Notes: generated by a model from the letters alone, not told the origin. Shown: positions 33,810 through 42,750, counted from the first letter of the stretch. The stretch: 64,000 bases of DNA from Nocardia amikacinitolerans NBRC 108937 (GCF_001612615.1 NZ_BDAU01000020.1:49736-113735); one strand, 5' to 3'. Translations and numbers: made by a program.

Positions 33810-35162
33810 TCAGTGCCTGGTCCGCCCGAGCAGATGACGCAGCGCCGCGTCGAGGCCGGGAGTGCGGAATTCGTGTCCCGCCGCGACAAGCCGGGTCGGC
33901 AGGACGCGCTGGCCCGCGGCCGCGAGTTCGCGCGCACCCTGCTTGCCGAGCAGTAGGTTCGGGCCGAAGTCGGGCACAGGAAGGAGCGCGGGACGGTGCA
34001 GCACGCGGGCCAGCACCTCGGTGTATTCGCTGTTGCGTACGGGATACGGCGCGACGGCGTTGATCGCTCCCGCTAGGGATTCGTCCCACAGCGCGCGGTG
34101 GTAGACGTCGACCAGGTCGTCCAGCGCGATCCAGGAAAGCCATTGGCTGCCGTCCCCGATCCGTCCGCCGAGGCCCGCGGTGAACAGCGGGCGCAGCAGC
34201 CGCAGGGTGCCGCCGCGCGGAGACTGCACGATGCCGGTGCGGATACGGACCGTCCGTACTCCGGCCTTCTCGGCGGGGCGGGTCGCCGCCTCCCAGTTCG
34301 CGACCACGTCGGCGAGAAAACCGTCGCCCCAGTCCGCCTCCTCGGTGAGCGTCTCGTCGCCGCGGTCGTAGCCGTAGTAGCCGATGGCGGAGGCGCTGAC
34401 GAATGCCGAAAGTCCGGAGCGCGCGGCGAGTTCGGCCAGCTTGCGGGTCGGTTGGATCCGGCTGTCGGCGACCGCCCGCTTGTGCCCCTCGGTGAACCGT
34501 CCCGCGATCGACGCGCCCGCCAGGTGGACCACCGCGTCGACACCGTCGAACAGCGCGGGGTCGGGATGGGCGGGATTCCACTGGCGTTCTTCGGGCGTGC
34601 GGGCCGGATGACGCACCAGCCGCAGCACACGGTGGCCGCCGGTACTCAGGAAGGCGCACAGCGCGGTGCCGACCAGGCCGGACGCGCCCGTCACCGCGAT
34701 GGTCGCCGGACCGAAGCCGTGCTCGGCGGCGCGGTGGTGGGCGAGCAGGTCGTCGGCCAGCTGGCGGTACCGGTAGTCGAACATCGGGCGAAGCACGAAC
34801 TCGGGAATCGGCGTCCGCACCCGATCGATCACGCGCGTGTGGCGGGCGCCGACCTCCTCGAATTCGTGCACGTGCCGCCAGCGGAGCAGCCCCGCGGCGG
34901 GCAGCGAGGCGAGTCCGTTCGCGGCGACGGCGTCGACGAACCGTTGCGGTGGGAGGTAGCAGTCGGGATCGTGCCGCGCCACCCAGCGCAACCCGCCGGG
35001 CAGACCGAGCACGGCGCGTCCGCCCGCCAGCGAATCGGCCTCGGCGATCGGGGAGACCGGCTGCCACGGCGGCGCGAGCCTGGTGAACGCGCCTGGGCGC
35101 GCGTACCAGGCGAAGACTTCGGACCGGGGCGCGGCGACAACGCTCGAGCACTCGATGCCCAT
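33810..35162 (-). CDS. TIGR01777-family NAD(P)-dependent epimerase-like protein fused to an SRPBCC domain
   Basis: 450 residues. Residues 1-145 are an SRPBCC/START-like ligand domain. About 150-450 are an extended SDR with TGASGLVGTALCAFLSTGGH and VHLAGASIAGRF; YYGYDRG gives a Tyr in the active-site area, and the C-terminal DUF1731 has GKQGARELAAAGQRVLPTRL. TIGR01777 proteins have no firmly known reaction but often sit with photolyase and B12-type MerR genes. It converges on the regulator gene with an 8-base gap. Confidence 0.9.
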   Translation of the reverse strand: MGIECSSVVAAPRSEVFAWYARPGAFTRLAPPWQPVSPIAEADSLAGGRAVLGLPGGLRWVARHDPDCYLPPQRFVDAVAANGLASLPAAGLLRWRHVHEFEEVGARHTRVIDRVRTPIPEFVLRPMFDYRYRQLADDLLAHHRAAEHGFGPATIAVTGASGLVGTALCAFLSTGGHRVLRLVRHPARTPEERQWNPAHPDPALFDGVDAVVHLAGASIAGRFTEGHKRAVADSRIQPTRKLAELAARSGLSAFVSASAIGYYGYDRGDETLTEEADWGDGFLADVVANWEAATRPAEKAGVRTVRIRTGIVQSPRGGTLRLLRPLFTAGLGGRIGDGSQWLSWIALDDLVDVYHRALWDESLAGAINAVAPYPVRNSEYTEVLARVLHRPALLPVPDFGPNLLLGKQGARELAAAGQRVLPTRLVAAGHEFRTPGLDAALRHLLGRTRH

Positions 35163-35199
35163 GTCTCGACTGTAGTCGCGTGCCGCTCGGATGAAACGT

Positions 35200-35925
35200 T
35201 TATGCGTCGTTCGGCTTCTCGATCGGCAGCGGACCGTGCTTGTCCAGGTGCAGGTACGTGTAGCCGGTGACGAGCATGCACACCACCGTCGCCGTGATCA
35301 GCATCGCCCAACCCGCGACCAGCAAGCTCAGCAGACCGCCGATCAGCGCGCCGAGCCCGAAGGACAGGTACAGCAGGAAATACCCGAGCCAGTCGGCGTA
35401 ATCGCCGCCGCCGATATGGCGTTCGATGCCTTGGCCCAACTTGACCAGTGTCCCGGTGACGTAGCTGAGCGGCACCGAGACCTCGCCGTCCTTGACGAAC
35501 GAGGTGTTCAGCGCGCCGACGCCGAAGGCGACGAACAGGATCGGGACGAAATCGATCCGGGACGTATCGGTCACGTTGTAGAGCACCAGGTCGATGATCG
35601 AGGCCAGCGCGAGGCACACGGTCGTGAGCAGGGTGGGTCCGTGCGGATGACCCGACCAGTAGTGCCTGCGGCACCAGGAGGCCACGACCACGCCGGACAG
35701 GAACGCGGTCAACAGCAGCGCGGCCGCGACGGCCAGGTCGGGTTCGTCGTGGAACGCGCCGAGTACCGCGCGCTCGGTGTTGCCAGTCATGAAGGTGACG
35801 AAGTAGCCGGCGGTGTGCATGAACGCCGCGGCGCCGATCAAACCGGCCAGCGCGGCCAGTACCCAGGAGAGTCGGGCATCGGCGTCGAAGAGTTCCTTTC
35901 TGCGGTCCTCATCCGGCTGTTTCAC
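35200..35925 (-). CDS. YoaK/DUF1275 family membrane protein
   Basis: 241 residues with six predicted membrane segments. The family signature appears as GYFVTFMTGNTERAVLG and VGALNTSFVKDGEVSVPLSYVTGTLVKLGQ. A transport role is assumed for the family but the substrate is unknown. It lies 37 bases upstream of the TIGR01777 gene on the same strand, so they may share a transcript. Confidence 0.92.
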   Translation of the reverse strand: MKQPDEDRRKELFDADARLSWVLAALAGLIGAAAFMHTAGYFVTFMTGNTERAVLGAFHDEPDLAVAAALLLTAFLSGVVVASWCRRHYWSGHPHGPTLLTTVCLALASIIDLVLYNVTDTSRIDFVPILFVAFGVGALNTSFVKDGEVSVPLSYVTGTLVKLGQGIERHIGGGDYADWLGYFLLYLSFGLGALIGGLLSLLVAGWAMLITATVVCMLVTGYTYLHLDKHGPLPIEKPNDA

Positions 35926-36122
35926 AGGTCAGACTCCTCACGCGGTGGATGCGACCTCCCCAGTGATACCCGCGCGTCCTGAGAATCAGCTGACCCGACG
36001 CTGGGTGTGTCCAGGGGTTTGCCGGACTTGTGCTGTCGACCCCGTCACCCTGCTGGGGACTCGGCGGCCGGATCACACTGGCGCCGTGCTGCCGTCGCCT
36101 GGCTGCGGACCTGCTCTTCGGA

Positions 36123-36548
36123 TCACACCGGCGCAGCAGCGGCCGCGTCGTAGGCGGTCCGCGCCTCGGCGATCTCGCGCTGATGATCCTCGGTCCAGGT
36201 GACCAGCGCCTGGATGGTCTCGTGCAGGCTGCCGCCGAGCGGTGTCAGTTCGTAGTCGACCCGCGGCGGGACGACCGGATACACGGTGCGTCGCACCAGG
36301 CCGTCGCGCTCCAGGTGACGCAGCGTACGGGTGAGCATGCGCTGGCTGACCCCGTCGATCTCGCGGCGCAATTCGGTGAACCGCATGGTGCGTTCCGCGA
36401 GCAGCGCGATGGTCAGCAGCGACCACTTGTCGGCGATGCGGTCGAGGATCTGGCGCACATCGCAGTCCTCGCGGGTGTCCCACTGGCGTGCGGTGTAGTC
36501 CTCGGTATCCGCGCAGTAACCGAGTGACTCAGAAGTGCCGTCTTCCAC
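36123..36548 (-). CDS. HxlR-family transcriptional regulator
   Basis: 141-residue winged-helix protein. Cys29 precedes the core VRQILDRIADKWSLLTIALL; the recognition part is RFTELRREIDGVSQRMLTRTLRHLERDGLV, and the wing YPVVPPRVDYELTPLG is typical. Some family members sense aldehydes or oxidants through an N-terminal Cys, and CD at 29-30 fits that position. Divergent from the flavin-protein gene, with a palindrome between them. Confidence 0.94.
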   Translation of the reverse strand: MEDGTSESLGYCADTEDYTARQWDTREDCDVRQILDRIADKWSLLTIALLAERTMRFTELRREIDGVSQRMLTRTLRHLERDGLVRRTVYPVVPPRVDYELTPLGGSLHETIQALVTWTEDHQREIAEARTAYDAAAAAPV

Positions 36549-36577
36549 AGCTCTTCATGGTGTCCGATGATGCCCTT

Positions 36578-36594
36578 GGTTACAAGAAGTAACC
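36578..36594. promoter_or_regulatory. Probable HxlR operator
   Basis: GGTTAC-AAGAA-GTAACC is a perfect 6-base inverted repeat with 5-base spacer, 34 bases before the plus-strand ATG and 30 bases before the hxlR start. The GTTAC/GTAAC half-site type is known for HxlR-family operators. Confidence 0.75.
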
Positions 36595-36627
36595 GACAGT
36601 CGCATCGGGAACCGAAAGGACTTCGGC

Positions 36628-37125
36628 ATGACCCAGAAGGTCGAGGATTTCGACGAGATCGAGGCGGAGTTCAACGCCTACGTGGGGCGCATCGTGTACG
36701 CGACGATGGTGACCGTCGACAGCAAGAACCGCCCGCGCACCCGCGTGCTCATCCCGGTCTGGGAGCGGGTCGACGGGGCTCCGCTCGGCTGGCTCGCCAC
36801 CTACAAGACGCCGGTCAAGGCGGCGCACATCGCGCGGAACCCGCACGTCAACTTCTCCTACTTGGCGCGCGGCAACAACTCCGTCGCGGTGGACGCGACG
36901 GCCGAGTGGGTGGACGACCTCGCAACGCGCCGACGGGTCTGGGACCTGTACGCGCAGACCAGCCCGCCGGGCGCCGGCTATCACCTCGGCCAGTTCTGGC
37001 GCGCGCCGGACGATCCGACGCTGCACATCATGCGGTTGGAACCGTGGCGCGTCCAGGTGATTCGCGGCGCCGATCTGCGCAGCCGGATCTGGCAGCCCGC
37101 CGTCGAGGTCGCGCGGACCGGGTAA
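36628..37125 (+). CDS. Pyridoxamine 5'-phosphate oxidase-like flavin/F420-binding protein
   Basis: 165-residue split-barrel protein. The N-terminal strand set GRIVYATMVTVDSKNRPRTRVLIPVWE and the AAHIARNPHVNFSYL segment match PNPOx-like FMN or F420 binders. The true pdxH C-terminal signature is absent, so vitamin B6 synthesis is unlikely. Probably a small-molecule reductase controlled by the divergent HxlR protein. Confidence 0.88.
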   Translation: MTQKVEDFDEIEAEFNAYVGRIVYATMVTVDSKNRPRTRVLIPVWERVDGAPLGWLATYKTPVKAAHIARNPHVNFSYLARGNNSVAVDATAEWVDDLATRRRVWDLYAQTSPPGAGYHLGQFWRAPDDPTLHIMRLEPWRVQVIRGADLRSRIWQPAVEVARTG

Positions 37126-37173
37126 GTGCTCGAGTCGGTCGGACGCGGCCTTCGATCGGGCTAGCGTGCAGGA

Positions 37174-38100
37174 GTGGATTCTGTGCTCGACTATCTCCTG
37201 ACCGAACCGCCCGGCGCACCGGTCGACTCCGTGACGGCCGCCTGGGCCGGGCACCGCGCGGTCGCGGCCCGTTTCGCGTCGCCGGTGGATGCCGCGATCG
37301 CGGGCGGTTTCGCGGCCGACCGGCTCGGCTTCGCTTTCCTCTCCGGCTACCAGGAGGCGCTGCGCGCCCTGCTGCCTGAGTTGCCTGCCGAGGACGCCGT
37401 CGCGGTCTCGGCCACCGAGGCGGGCGGCGCGCATCCCTCGGCCATCCGCACCGCGCTGACCGAGCGCGACGGCGCGGCGACGATCAACGGCACCAAGACA
37501 TTCACCACGCTGGGCAGTCTGGCGCGCAAGCTCCTTGTCGTCGCCAGCGCGGGCGGCGCCGACGACGGCCGAAACATCCTGCGGGCCGCCCTCGTCGAGA
37601 CCTCGGCGCCGGGCGTCGCGGTGACGGATCTGCCCGCCGCGCCGTTCGCACCCGAGATTCCGCACGCCACCGTCACTTTCACCGACGCGCCCGCGACCGT
37701 GCTGCCCGGCGACGGCTACACCGATTTCCTCAAGCCGTTCCGCACCATCGAGGACGTGCACGTGCTCGCCGCCGCGCTCGGCTGGCTGGTGCGCGTCGCG
37801 CGCGAGTCGTCCTGGCCGCGCCCCGTGCTTCAGCAACTGCTCGCGCTGGTGGCGGCGGTGCGCGGGTTGGATCTGAACCGGTCGGGATCGCCCGGTGTGC
37901 ACATCGCGCTCGGCGGCGTCTTCGAGGAGTTCGGCCGGGTGGTCGACGAGCTCGCGCCGCTCTGGCGGATCGCGGATCCGGTCGCGCGGGACCGTTGGGA
38001 GCGGGATCGCCCGCTGTTCGGCACCGCGGGCCGGGTGCGGGCGCAGCGGCTGGCAACCGCCTGGCGCGCGGTCGGCTTCGACACCGAGAGCACCGACTGA
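37174..38100 (+). CDS. Acyl-CoA dehydrogenase-like flavoprotein
   Basis: 308 residues from a GTG at 37174. The middle domain is recognisable: VSATEAGGAHPSAIRTAL followed by INGTKTFTTLG. The C-terminal helical domain is present but short, and the whole is about 70 residues shorter than standard enzymes (about 380); no clear catalytic Glu is seen. Substrate unknown. Two hairpins directly follow the stop. Confidence 0.82.
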   Translation: MDSVLDYLLTEPPGAPVDSVTAAWAGHRAVAARFASPVDAAIAGGFAADRLGFAFLSGYQEALRALLPELPAEDAVAVSATEAGGAHPSAIRTALTERDGAATINGTKTFTTLGSLARKLLVVASAGGADDGRNILRAALVETSAPGVAVTDLPAAPFAPEIPHATVTFTDAPATVLPGDGYTDFLKPFRTIEDVHVLAAALGWLVRVARESSWPRPVLQQLLALVAAVRGLDLNRSGSPGVHIALGGVFEEFGRVVDELAPLWRIADPVARDRWERDRPLFGTAGRVRAQRLATAWRAVGFDTESTD

Positions 38101-38929
38101 AGGCGAGCGAAAAGGTCCGGAAATGGGGAGCGGGCCTCGGCGAAGGGGGGGAGTTAGCCGAGGCCCGCGTAAGGTCGGCCCGGGGGGGAGGGGCCGACGT
38201 GACTGATCCTACGCGAAGATTTGGGATTGTGTGCGCATGGGGGTAGCCACTTTCGAAGAAATTTGGCACGGCGGCACGCGGTGCGATTGCTCGGTCGCGG
38301 CGTCGACCGCGCGCCCCGTGCGAGTCGTGCGGCAGGTCCGTGACCTGGCGTTTGTCAAAGACGTTGCGGTGCAGCCCTTTCCAGGACGATTCCGGAGCGG
38401 CGGCGCGAAAAGCGGTTCCGAGCGGAAACATTCCGAGTGGTCGCAGTGTGGCGCGAATCCCTCCGCCGACCCGCGAGCGGGCTTGATTCTGCCGGGTTTG
38501 TCGCGTGTCGCGGCGGTCTGGGCATGTCGGGCGGCTGCCGAAATCTGTCGTACCCCGGTGCGAGTATGTGCCGGTGGTCACTGGAACCGGTACGGCGGCC
38601 GCCGCGTGCGGAACGGCGCGGCGTGAGTACCGCGCGCGCGGGAAACGGGTAGTCGCCTACCCGCGACCCGGCTGGGTCGCGCGCGGGACCATCGAACCGG
38701 TCGCATCCCGTTCCGGTACCCCCGAGCACCGCCTGGACCGGGATGCGGCCTTTCGCTGTCCGGCCCGAGGTGAGCGGCCCCCGAACAAAGGGGATGCGCA
38801 CAACCGGAGTCAGGACAATACTGACCCCCGTATCGGTCGGTCGTCCGATCCGTTGACAACGCCTCGACGCCCGGGCGGGAGGCGTCGAACGTCATTCGAC
38901 ATCGAGAATTCACGAACGTCAGGAGAATC
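38101..38929. other. Intergenic region between the acyl-CoA dehydrogenase-like gene and the ABC exporter
   Basis: 829 bases with no convincing gene. Two tandem hairpins, 38130-38168 (12-base arms) and 38174-38198 (7-base arms), both have G-run loops and probably end the upstream transcript. The rest should contain the exporter promoter; I see no clear operator. Confidence 0.6.
38130..38198 (+). terminator. Tandem G-loop hairpins after the acyl-CoA dehydrogenase-like gene
   Basis: First stem 38130-38141/38157-38168, perfect over 12 bases. Second stem 38174-38180/38192-38198, perfect over 7. Loops contain runs of seven or more G. No U-tract follows, so a terminator role is inferred from position. 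Confidence 0.6.
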
Positions 38930-39982
38930 ATGCCCGACGCAATAGTCGCCGAGGGTCTGGTCAAACGCTACGGCCAGCTGGTTGCCCTCGATGGACTCGA
39001 CCTGACGGTGCCGGAGGGCACCGTCACCGCCCTGCTCGGCCCCAACGGCGCGGGCAAGACCACCACGGTCCGGGTGCTCACCACCCTGCTCGTTCCCGAC
39101 GCGGGCCGGGCGACCGTCGCGGGCATCGATGTCCTGCGGAATCCGCAGGCCCTGCGGTCCAGGATCGGTGCGTCGGGCCAGTACGCCGCCGTCGACGAAT
39201 ACCTCACCGGCTTCGAGAACCTCGAGATGGTGGGCAGGCTCTATCACATGGGCGTGCAGCGCAGTAAGGAGCGCGCCCGCGAGCTGCTGGAACGCTTCCG
39301 GCTCAGCGACGCGGCCGACCGGCCGGTCCGCGGCTACTCCGGCGGCATGCGCCGCAGGCTCGACCTGGCGGGCGCGCTGGTGGCCAACCCGCCGGTGCTG
39401 TTCCTCGACGAGCCGACCACCGGTCTGGACCCGAGGGCCAGGCTGGACCTCTGGGACGTCATCGAGGAGCTGGTCGCGGGCGGCACCACGCTGCTGCTCA
39501 CCACCCAGTACATGGAGGAAGCCGACCGGCTCGCCGACTCGATCGCCGTCATCGACCACGGCAAGGTCATCGCCCGCGGCACCGCCGACGAGCTGAAGAC
39601 CCTGGTCGGCGGCGATCGTGTCGAACTCACCGTCGACCACGTGGACAAGCTCGCCATCGCGCAGCAGGCGCTGAAGGGCCTCGCCGACGGGGAGATCCAC
39701 CTCGAACCAGGTCTGCGCCGGATCACGGTGCCGGTCAGCAACGGGTCCCAGGCGCTCGTCGACGCGATCGGCCTGCTCGCGGCCAGCGACGTGCAGGTGC
39801 ACGACGTCGGCCTGCGTCGTCCGTCGCTCGACGACGTGTTCCTGACGCTCACCGGGCACGAGGCCGAGGAGCTCGTCGGTGGCGATGCCGTGGACAAGCG
39901 CGCGGGAGACGCCGCGGCGAACGGCTCCGGCGGAGCGAAAGCCGCCGAACGACTCGAAGCTACGGAAGGAAAGTCCCGATGA
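38930..39982 (+). CDS. ABC exporter ATP-binding protein, DrrA (daunorubicin-resistance) type
   Basis: 350 residues. Walker A GPNGAGKTTT near 38, signature YSGGMRRRLDLAGAL near 140, Walker B PPVLFLDEPTTGLDPRAR near 160, and H-loop LLLTTQYMEEADRLAD. The C-terminal DUF4162-like part and a flexible Gly/Ala-rich tail follow. Pairs with the next membrane gene by a 4-base overlap. Exports a hydrophobic compound; the substrate cannot be told. Confidence 0.94.
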   Translation: MPDAIVAEGLVKRYGQLVALDGLDLTVPEGTVTALLGPNGAGKTTTVRVLTTLLVPDAGRATVAGIDVLRNPQALRSRIGASGQYAAVDEYLTGFENLEMVGRLYHMGVQRSKERARELLERFRLSDAADRPVRGYSGGMRRRLDLAGALVANPPVLFLDEPTTGLDPRARLDLWDVIEELVAGGTTLLLTTQYMEEADRLADSIAVIDHGKVIARGTADELKTLVGGDRVELTVDHVDKLAIAQQALKGLADGEIHLEPGLRRITVPVSNGSQALVDAIGLLAASDVQVHDVGLRRPSLDDVFLTLTGHEAEELVGGDAVDKRAGDAAANGSGGAKAAERLEATEGKSR

Positions 39983-40836
39983 CCGCGACGACGACAGTTG
40001 TGGAGGCCCCGCCCAGCATGGGTCTCGGCGAACGCCTCTCCATCGTGGTCAGCGACAGCGTGACCATCGCCAAGCGCAACGTCATCAAGATCAAGCGCGT
40101 GCCCGACGTGCTGATCTTCTCGACGCTGTCGCCGATCATGTTCGTGCTCCTCTTCGCGTACGTGTTCGGGAACGCGATCCAGGTGCCCGGCATGGAGGGC
40201 GGCTACCGCGAGTTCCTGATCGCGGGCATCTTCGCGCAGACCGTGGTGTTCGGTTCCTCGTTCACCGGCGCGGGTCTCGCGGAGGACATGCAGAAGGGCA
40301 TCATCGACCGGTTCCGCTCGTTGCCGATGGCGTCGTCGGCTGTGTTGGTCGGCCGGACCGTCAGCGATGTGGTGATCAACGTGGTCAGCCTGGTGGTCAT
40401 GTCGCTGACCGGTCTGCTCGTCGGCTGGCGGATCCGCGGCTCGTTCTTCGACGCGGTGCTCGCCTACGTCCTGCTGCTGCTGTTCGCCTACGCGGTGTCC
40501 TGGATCATGGCCGTCGTCGGTTTGCTGGTGCGGGCGCCCGAGGTGTTCAACAACGCCAGCTTCATGGTCATGTTCCCGCTGACCTTCCTGGCCAACACCT
40601 TCGTGCCGATGGAAAACCTGCCGACCGTGCTGAAGGTGTTCGCCGAGTGGAACCCGGTCTCCGCGCTGACCCAGGCGACCCGCGAGTTGTTCGGCAACAC
40701 CAGCCCGATGGTGCCGGTCTCGGACGCCTGGTCGATGCAGCATCCGGTGGCGACCACGCTGATCTGGGTGGTCGTGATCCTGGTGGTGTTCGTGCCGCTG
40801 GCCCTGCGCCAGTACAAGCGCACGGTCAGCCGCTGA
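39979..40836 (+). CDS. ABC-2 type exporter permease, DrrB type
   Basis: 285 residues with six membrane segments. The N-terminal amphipathic part is VSDSVTIAKRNVIKIKRVPD. The ABC-2 signature region reads FNNASFMVMFPLTFLANTFVP followed by NPVSALTQATRELFG. Start ATG overlaps the drrA-like stop (ATGA), indicating translational coupling. Membrane half of the exporter. Confidence 0.94.
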   Translation: MTATTTVVEAPPSMGLGERLSIVVSDSVTIAKRNVIKIKRVPDVLIFSTLSPIMFVLLFAYVFGNAIQVPGMEGGYREFLIAGIFAQTVVFGSSFTGAGLAEDMQKGIIDRFRSLPMASSAVLVGRTVSDVVINVVSLVVMSLTGLLVGWRIRGSFFDAVLAYVLLLLFAYAVSWIMAVVGLLVRAPEVFNNASFMVMFPLTFLANTFVPMENLPTVLKVFAEWNPVSALTQATRELFGNTSPMVPVSDAWSMQHPVATTLIWVVVILVVFVPLALRQYKRTVSR

Positions 40837-40856
40837 CCGAGGTCAGCGGCTGTTTT
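40827..40856. terminator. Terminator at the end of the exporter operon
   Basis: A perfect 12-base inverted repeat (40827-40838 and 40841-40852) followed by TTTT. It overlaps the exporter stop codon and the 3' end of the small minus-strand gene, so it serves both. Confidence 0.9.
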
Positions 40857-41055
40857 CCGCGCCGGCTCCCGCGACGGGGGTCGGCGCGGAGCCGTTTCGG
40901 GAGTAGCCGATGCGCGGCGGCTCCGGCGCGGGCTGCGGCGGCAGCGGTCGCTTGCTGCGGACCAGCCAGGCCACGCCGCCCGCCAGCGCGGCGAGACCCC
41001 CGGCGATCAGCCGGTTTCGAGAACGTGCGGATACGCGTAGACGCCCCAAGCTCAT
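40843..41055 (-). CDS. Small single-pass membrane protein, unknown
   Basis: 70 residues from the ATG at 41055. A basic N-terminus (LGRLRVSARSRNR), a transmembrane helix (LIAGGLAALAGGVAWLV, about 15-31), then a Pro-rich tail. No family recognised. Its minus-strand position just before ppiA recalls Rv0008c but the sequence is much shorter. No strong ribosome site; moderate support from the shared terminator and helix. Confidence 0.55.
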   Translation of the reverse strand: MSLGRLRVSARSRNRLIAGGLAALAGGVAWLVRSKRPLPPQPAPEPPRIGYSRNGSAPTPVAGAGAENSR

Positions 41056-41215
41056 TCGACCACTTTGGCACAGCCGGGTGAATAGCGCAGTAAGTGCCGA
41101 CCGGTCTCGACGCGCCCCGAGCCCGCCCGGGCGGTGCGCCGGATCGCCCGGCGTACCTCCGCCATCGCCGCGGCCACGCGCGGCTACGGGCTTCGTCCTG
41201 CGGCGCTGATCTAGC

Positions 41216-41752
41216 ATGGCGGTCGTGACCTCACCGATTCAGACCGCCGGTGTGACGCTCTGCACGGACCACGGCGATATCAAGCTCGCGCTCTTCGGTT
41301 ATCACGCGCCGAAGACGGTGCGGAACTTCCTCGGGCTGATCGACGGCTCGGCGGCGTACACCACCGAGAACGCGAGCGGAGGCACCACCGGCCCGTTCTA
41401 CGACGGCACCGCCTTCCACCGGGTGATCGACGGCTTCATGATCCAGGGCGGCGATCCCGGTGACACCGGTCGCGGCGGCCCCGGCTACGACATCGCCGCC
41501 GAATTCCACCCCGAGCTGCGCTTCGACCGCGGCTACCTGCTGGCCATGGCGAACGTCGGCGCCCGCACCAGCGGCTCGCAGTTCTTCATCACGGTGAGCC
41601 CGCAGCCGCACCTGAATCGCAAGTACACGATCTTCGGCGAGGTCGTCGACCCGGATTCGCGCAAGGTCGTCGACGCCATCGCGGCGACGCCGACCGATCG
41701 CAACGACCGTCCCAAAGAGCCCGTCCGTATCTCCACCATCACGATCGATTGA
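41216..41752 (+). CDS. ppiA: Peptidyl-prolyl cis-trans isomerase A (cyclophilin)
   Basis: 178 residues. The cyclophilin core has FHRVIDGFMIQGGDPG (catalytic Arg and Gln), LAMANVGARTSGSQFFIT and YTIFGEVV. It is very similar in layout to Rv0009. Accelerates proline isomerisation in the cytoplasm. The start could also be the GTG at 41225. The rhomboid gene begins 5 bases after its stop. Confidence 0.96.
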   Translation: MAVVTSPIQTAGVTLCTDHGDIKLALFGYHAPKTVRNFLGLIDGSAAYTTENASGGTTGPFYDGTAFHRVIDGFMIQGGDPGDTGRGGPGYDIAAEFHPELRFDRGYLLAMANVGARTSGSQFFITVSPQPHLNRKYTIFGEVVDPDSRKVVDAIAATPTDRNDRPKEPVRISTITID

Positions 41753-41756
41753 AGCG

Positions 41757-42626
41757 ATGAATCCTCAGCCGCCCGCACCGACGTGCGCCCGCCATCCGAA
41801 TCGACCGACCGGCCTGGCGTGCACTCGCTGCGGGCGGCCCGCCTGCCCGGACTGCCTGCGGCCCGCCGCGGTCGGGCAGCACTGCGTCGACTGCGTGCGT
41901 GCGGCGGGCACCCAGGTCCGTCCGGTCCGCACGGTCGCGGGCGCGCCGGTCGCCACCTCGACCGCCCCGCTCGTGACCTACGGGTTGATCGCTTTGAACG
42001 TGCTGTTCTACGCGATCACCGCGGTCCAGGCGAGCAGCCTGGCCGACAACTACCGGTCCAGCCTGTTCCTGCGCTGGGCGCTGGTCCCTCGGTTGGTGGC
42101 CGACGGCGAGTGGTTCCGGGTGATCGGCTCCGGCTTCCTGCACTGGGGGCCGCTGCACCTGGCGCTGAACATGTTCGCGCTCTACATCGTCGGCATCCAG
42201 TTGGAGCCGTTCCTCGGGCGGGCACGGATGCTCGCCATCTATATGGTCGCCCTGGTCGGCGGCTCGGCGGGCGGCATGCTGCTCGAGCCGGTGAACACGA
42301 TCGGGGCGGGCGCGTCCGGCGCGGTGTACGGGATGTTCGGCGCGGTCGCGGTGCTGCTGATCCGGCTGCGGATGAACGCCACCCAGATCCTGGTGATCAT
42401 CGCGATCAACGTGCTGCTCAGCCTCTCGCTGCCAGGCGTGTCGCTGTGGGTGCACCTGGGCGGACTCGTCGCGGGCACGCTGGCGACGATGGGCGTGCTG
42501 TTCCTGCCGCAGTGGGTGCGCGCGAAGAGCCCCGAGTCGGCTCGCACCATCGGGTGGGTCGCCATCGGCGCGGTCGGCGCCGTCTCGCTCGCGGTCATCG
42601 GCGTCGCGGCGGCGATGGTGTCCTGA
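41757..42626 (+). CDS. Rhomboid-family intramembrane serine protease with N-terminal zinc-finger-like domain
   Basis: 289 residues. Residues 1-45 contain a Cys/His cluster (CARHPNRPTGLACTRCGRP, then CPDC and HCVDC) like a B-box zinc finger. Six membrane helices follow. The rhomboid catalytic serine is in GAGASGAVYGMFG and the His in VHLGGLVAGT; WFRVIGSGFLHWG and HLALNMFALY also match. Cleaves membrane protein substrates within the bilayer; substrate unknown. Linked to ppiA, as in several actinobacteria. Confidence 0.94.
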   Translation: MNPQPPAPTCARHPNRPTGLACTRCGRPACPDCLRPAAVGQHCVDCVRAAGTQVRPVRTVAGAPVATSTAPLVTYGLIALNVLFYAITAVQASSLADNYRSSLFLRWALVPRLVADGEWFRVIGSGFLHWGPLHLALNMFALYIVGIQLEPFLGRARMLAIYMVALVGGSAGGMLLEPVNTIGAGASGAVYGMFGAVAVLLIRLRMNATQILVIIAINVLLSLSLPGVSLWVHLGGLVAGTLATMGVLFLPQWVRAKSPESARTIGWVAIGAVGAVSLAVIGVAAAMVS

Positions 42627-42640
42627 GCCGGCTTTCGGCT

Positions 42641-42656
42641 CGCTTCACGTGAAACA
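42641..42656. promoter_or_regulatory. Distal parS site
   Basis: CGCTTCACGTGAAACA: full CACGTG core and intact right half, one base different from the sites at 8509, 8854 and 9897. It lies between convergent genes, about 31-35 kb from the main cluster. Confidence 0.85.
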
Positions 42657-42750
42657 TCCGCTGCCGCAGGTCTGATCGTGTGCGCCGAGCCGCTGTCGGC
42701 GAGAGTGCATCCGACCTCCGCGTATGGCCGGAGCGAATGCGGAGGTATGC

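Noticed and set aside
32350..35151. 933-codon minus-strand frame over lipocalin, MerR and TIGR01777 genes
   Set aside because: Out of frame with three recognisable genes and itself without any domain pattern; product of high GC.
38231..38945. Open frames in the gap before the ABC exporter
   Set aside because: Three overlapping frames on both strands, all with Arg/Gly/Ala-rich non-family translations and poor ribosome sites.
28811..40836. Integrative element inserted at tRNA-Ile or tRNA-Ala
   Set aside because: No integrase, no tRNA 3'-end direct repeat at the far side was found, and GC matches the neighbourhood; only the accessory gene content is suggestive.
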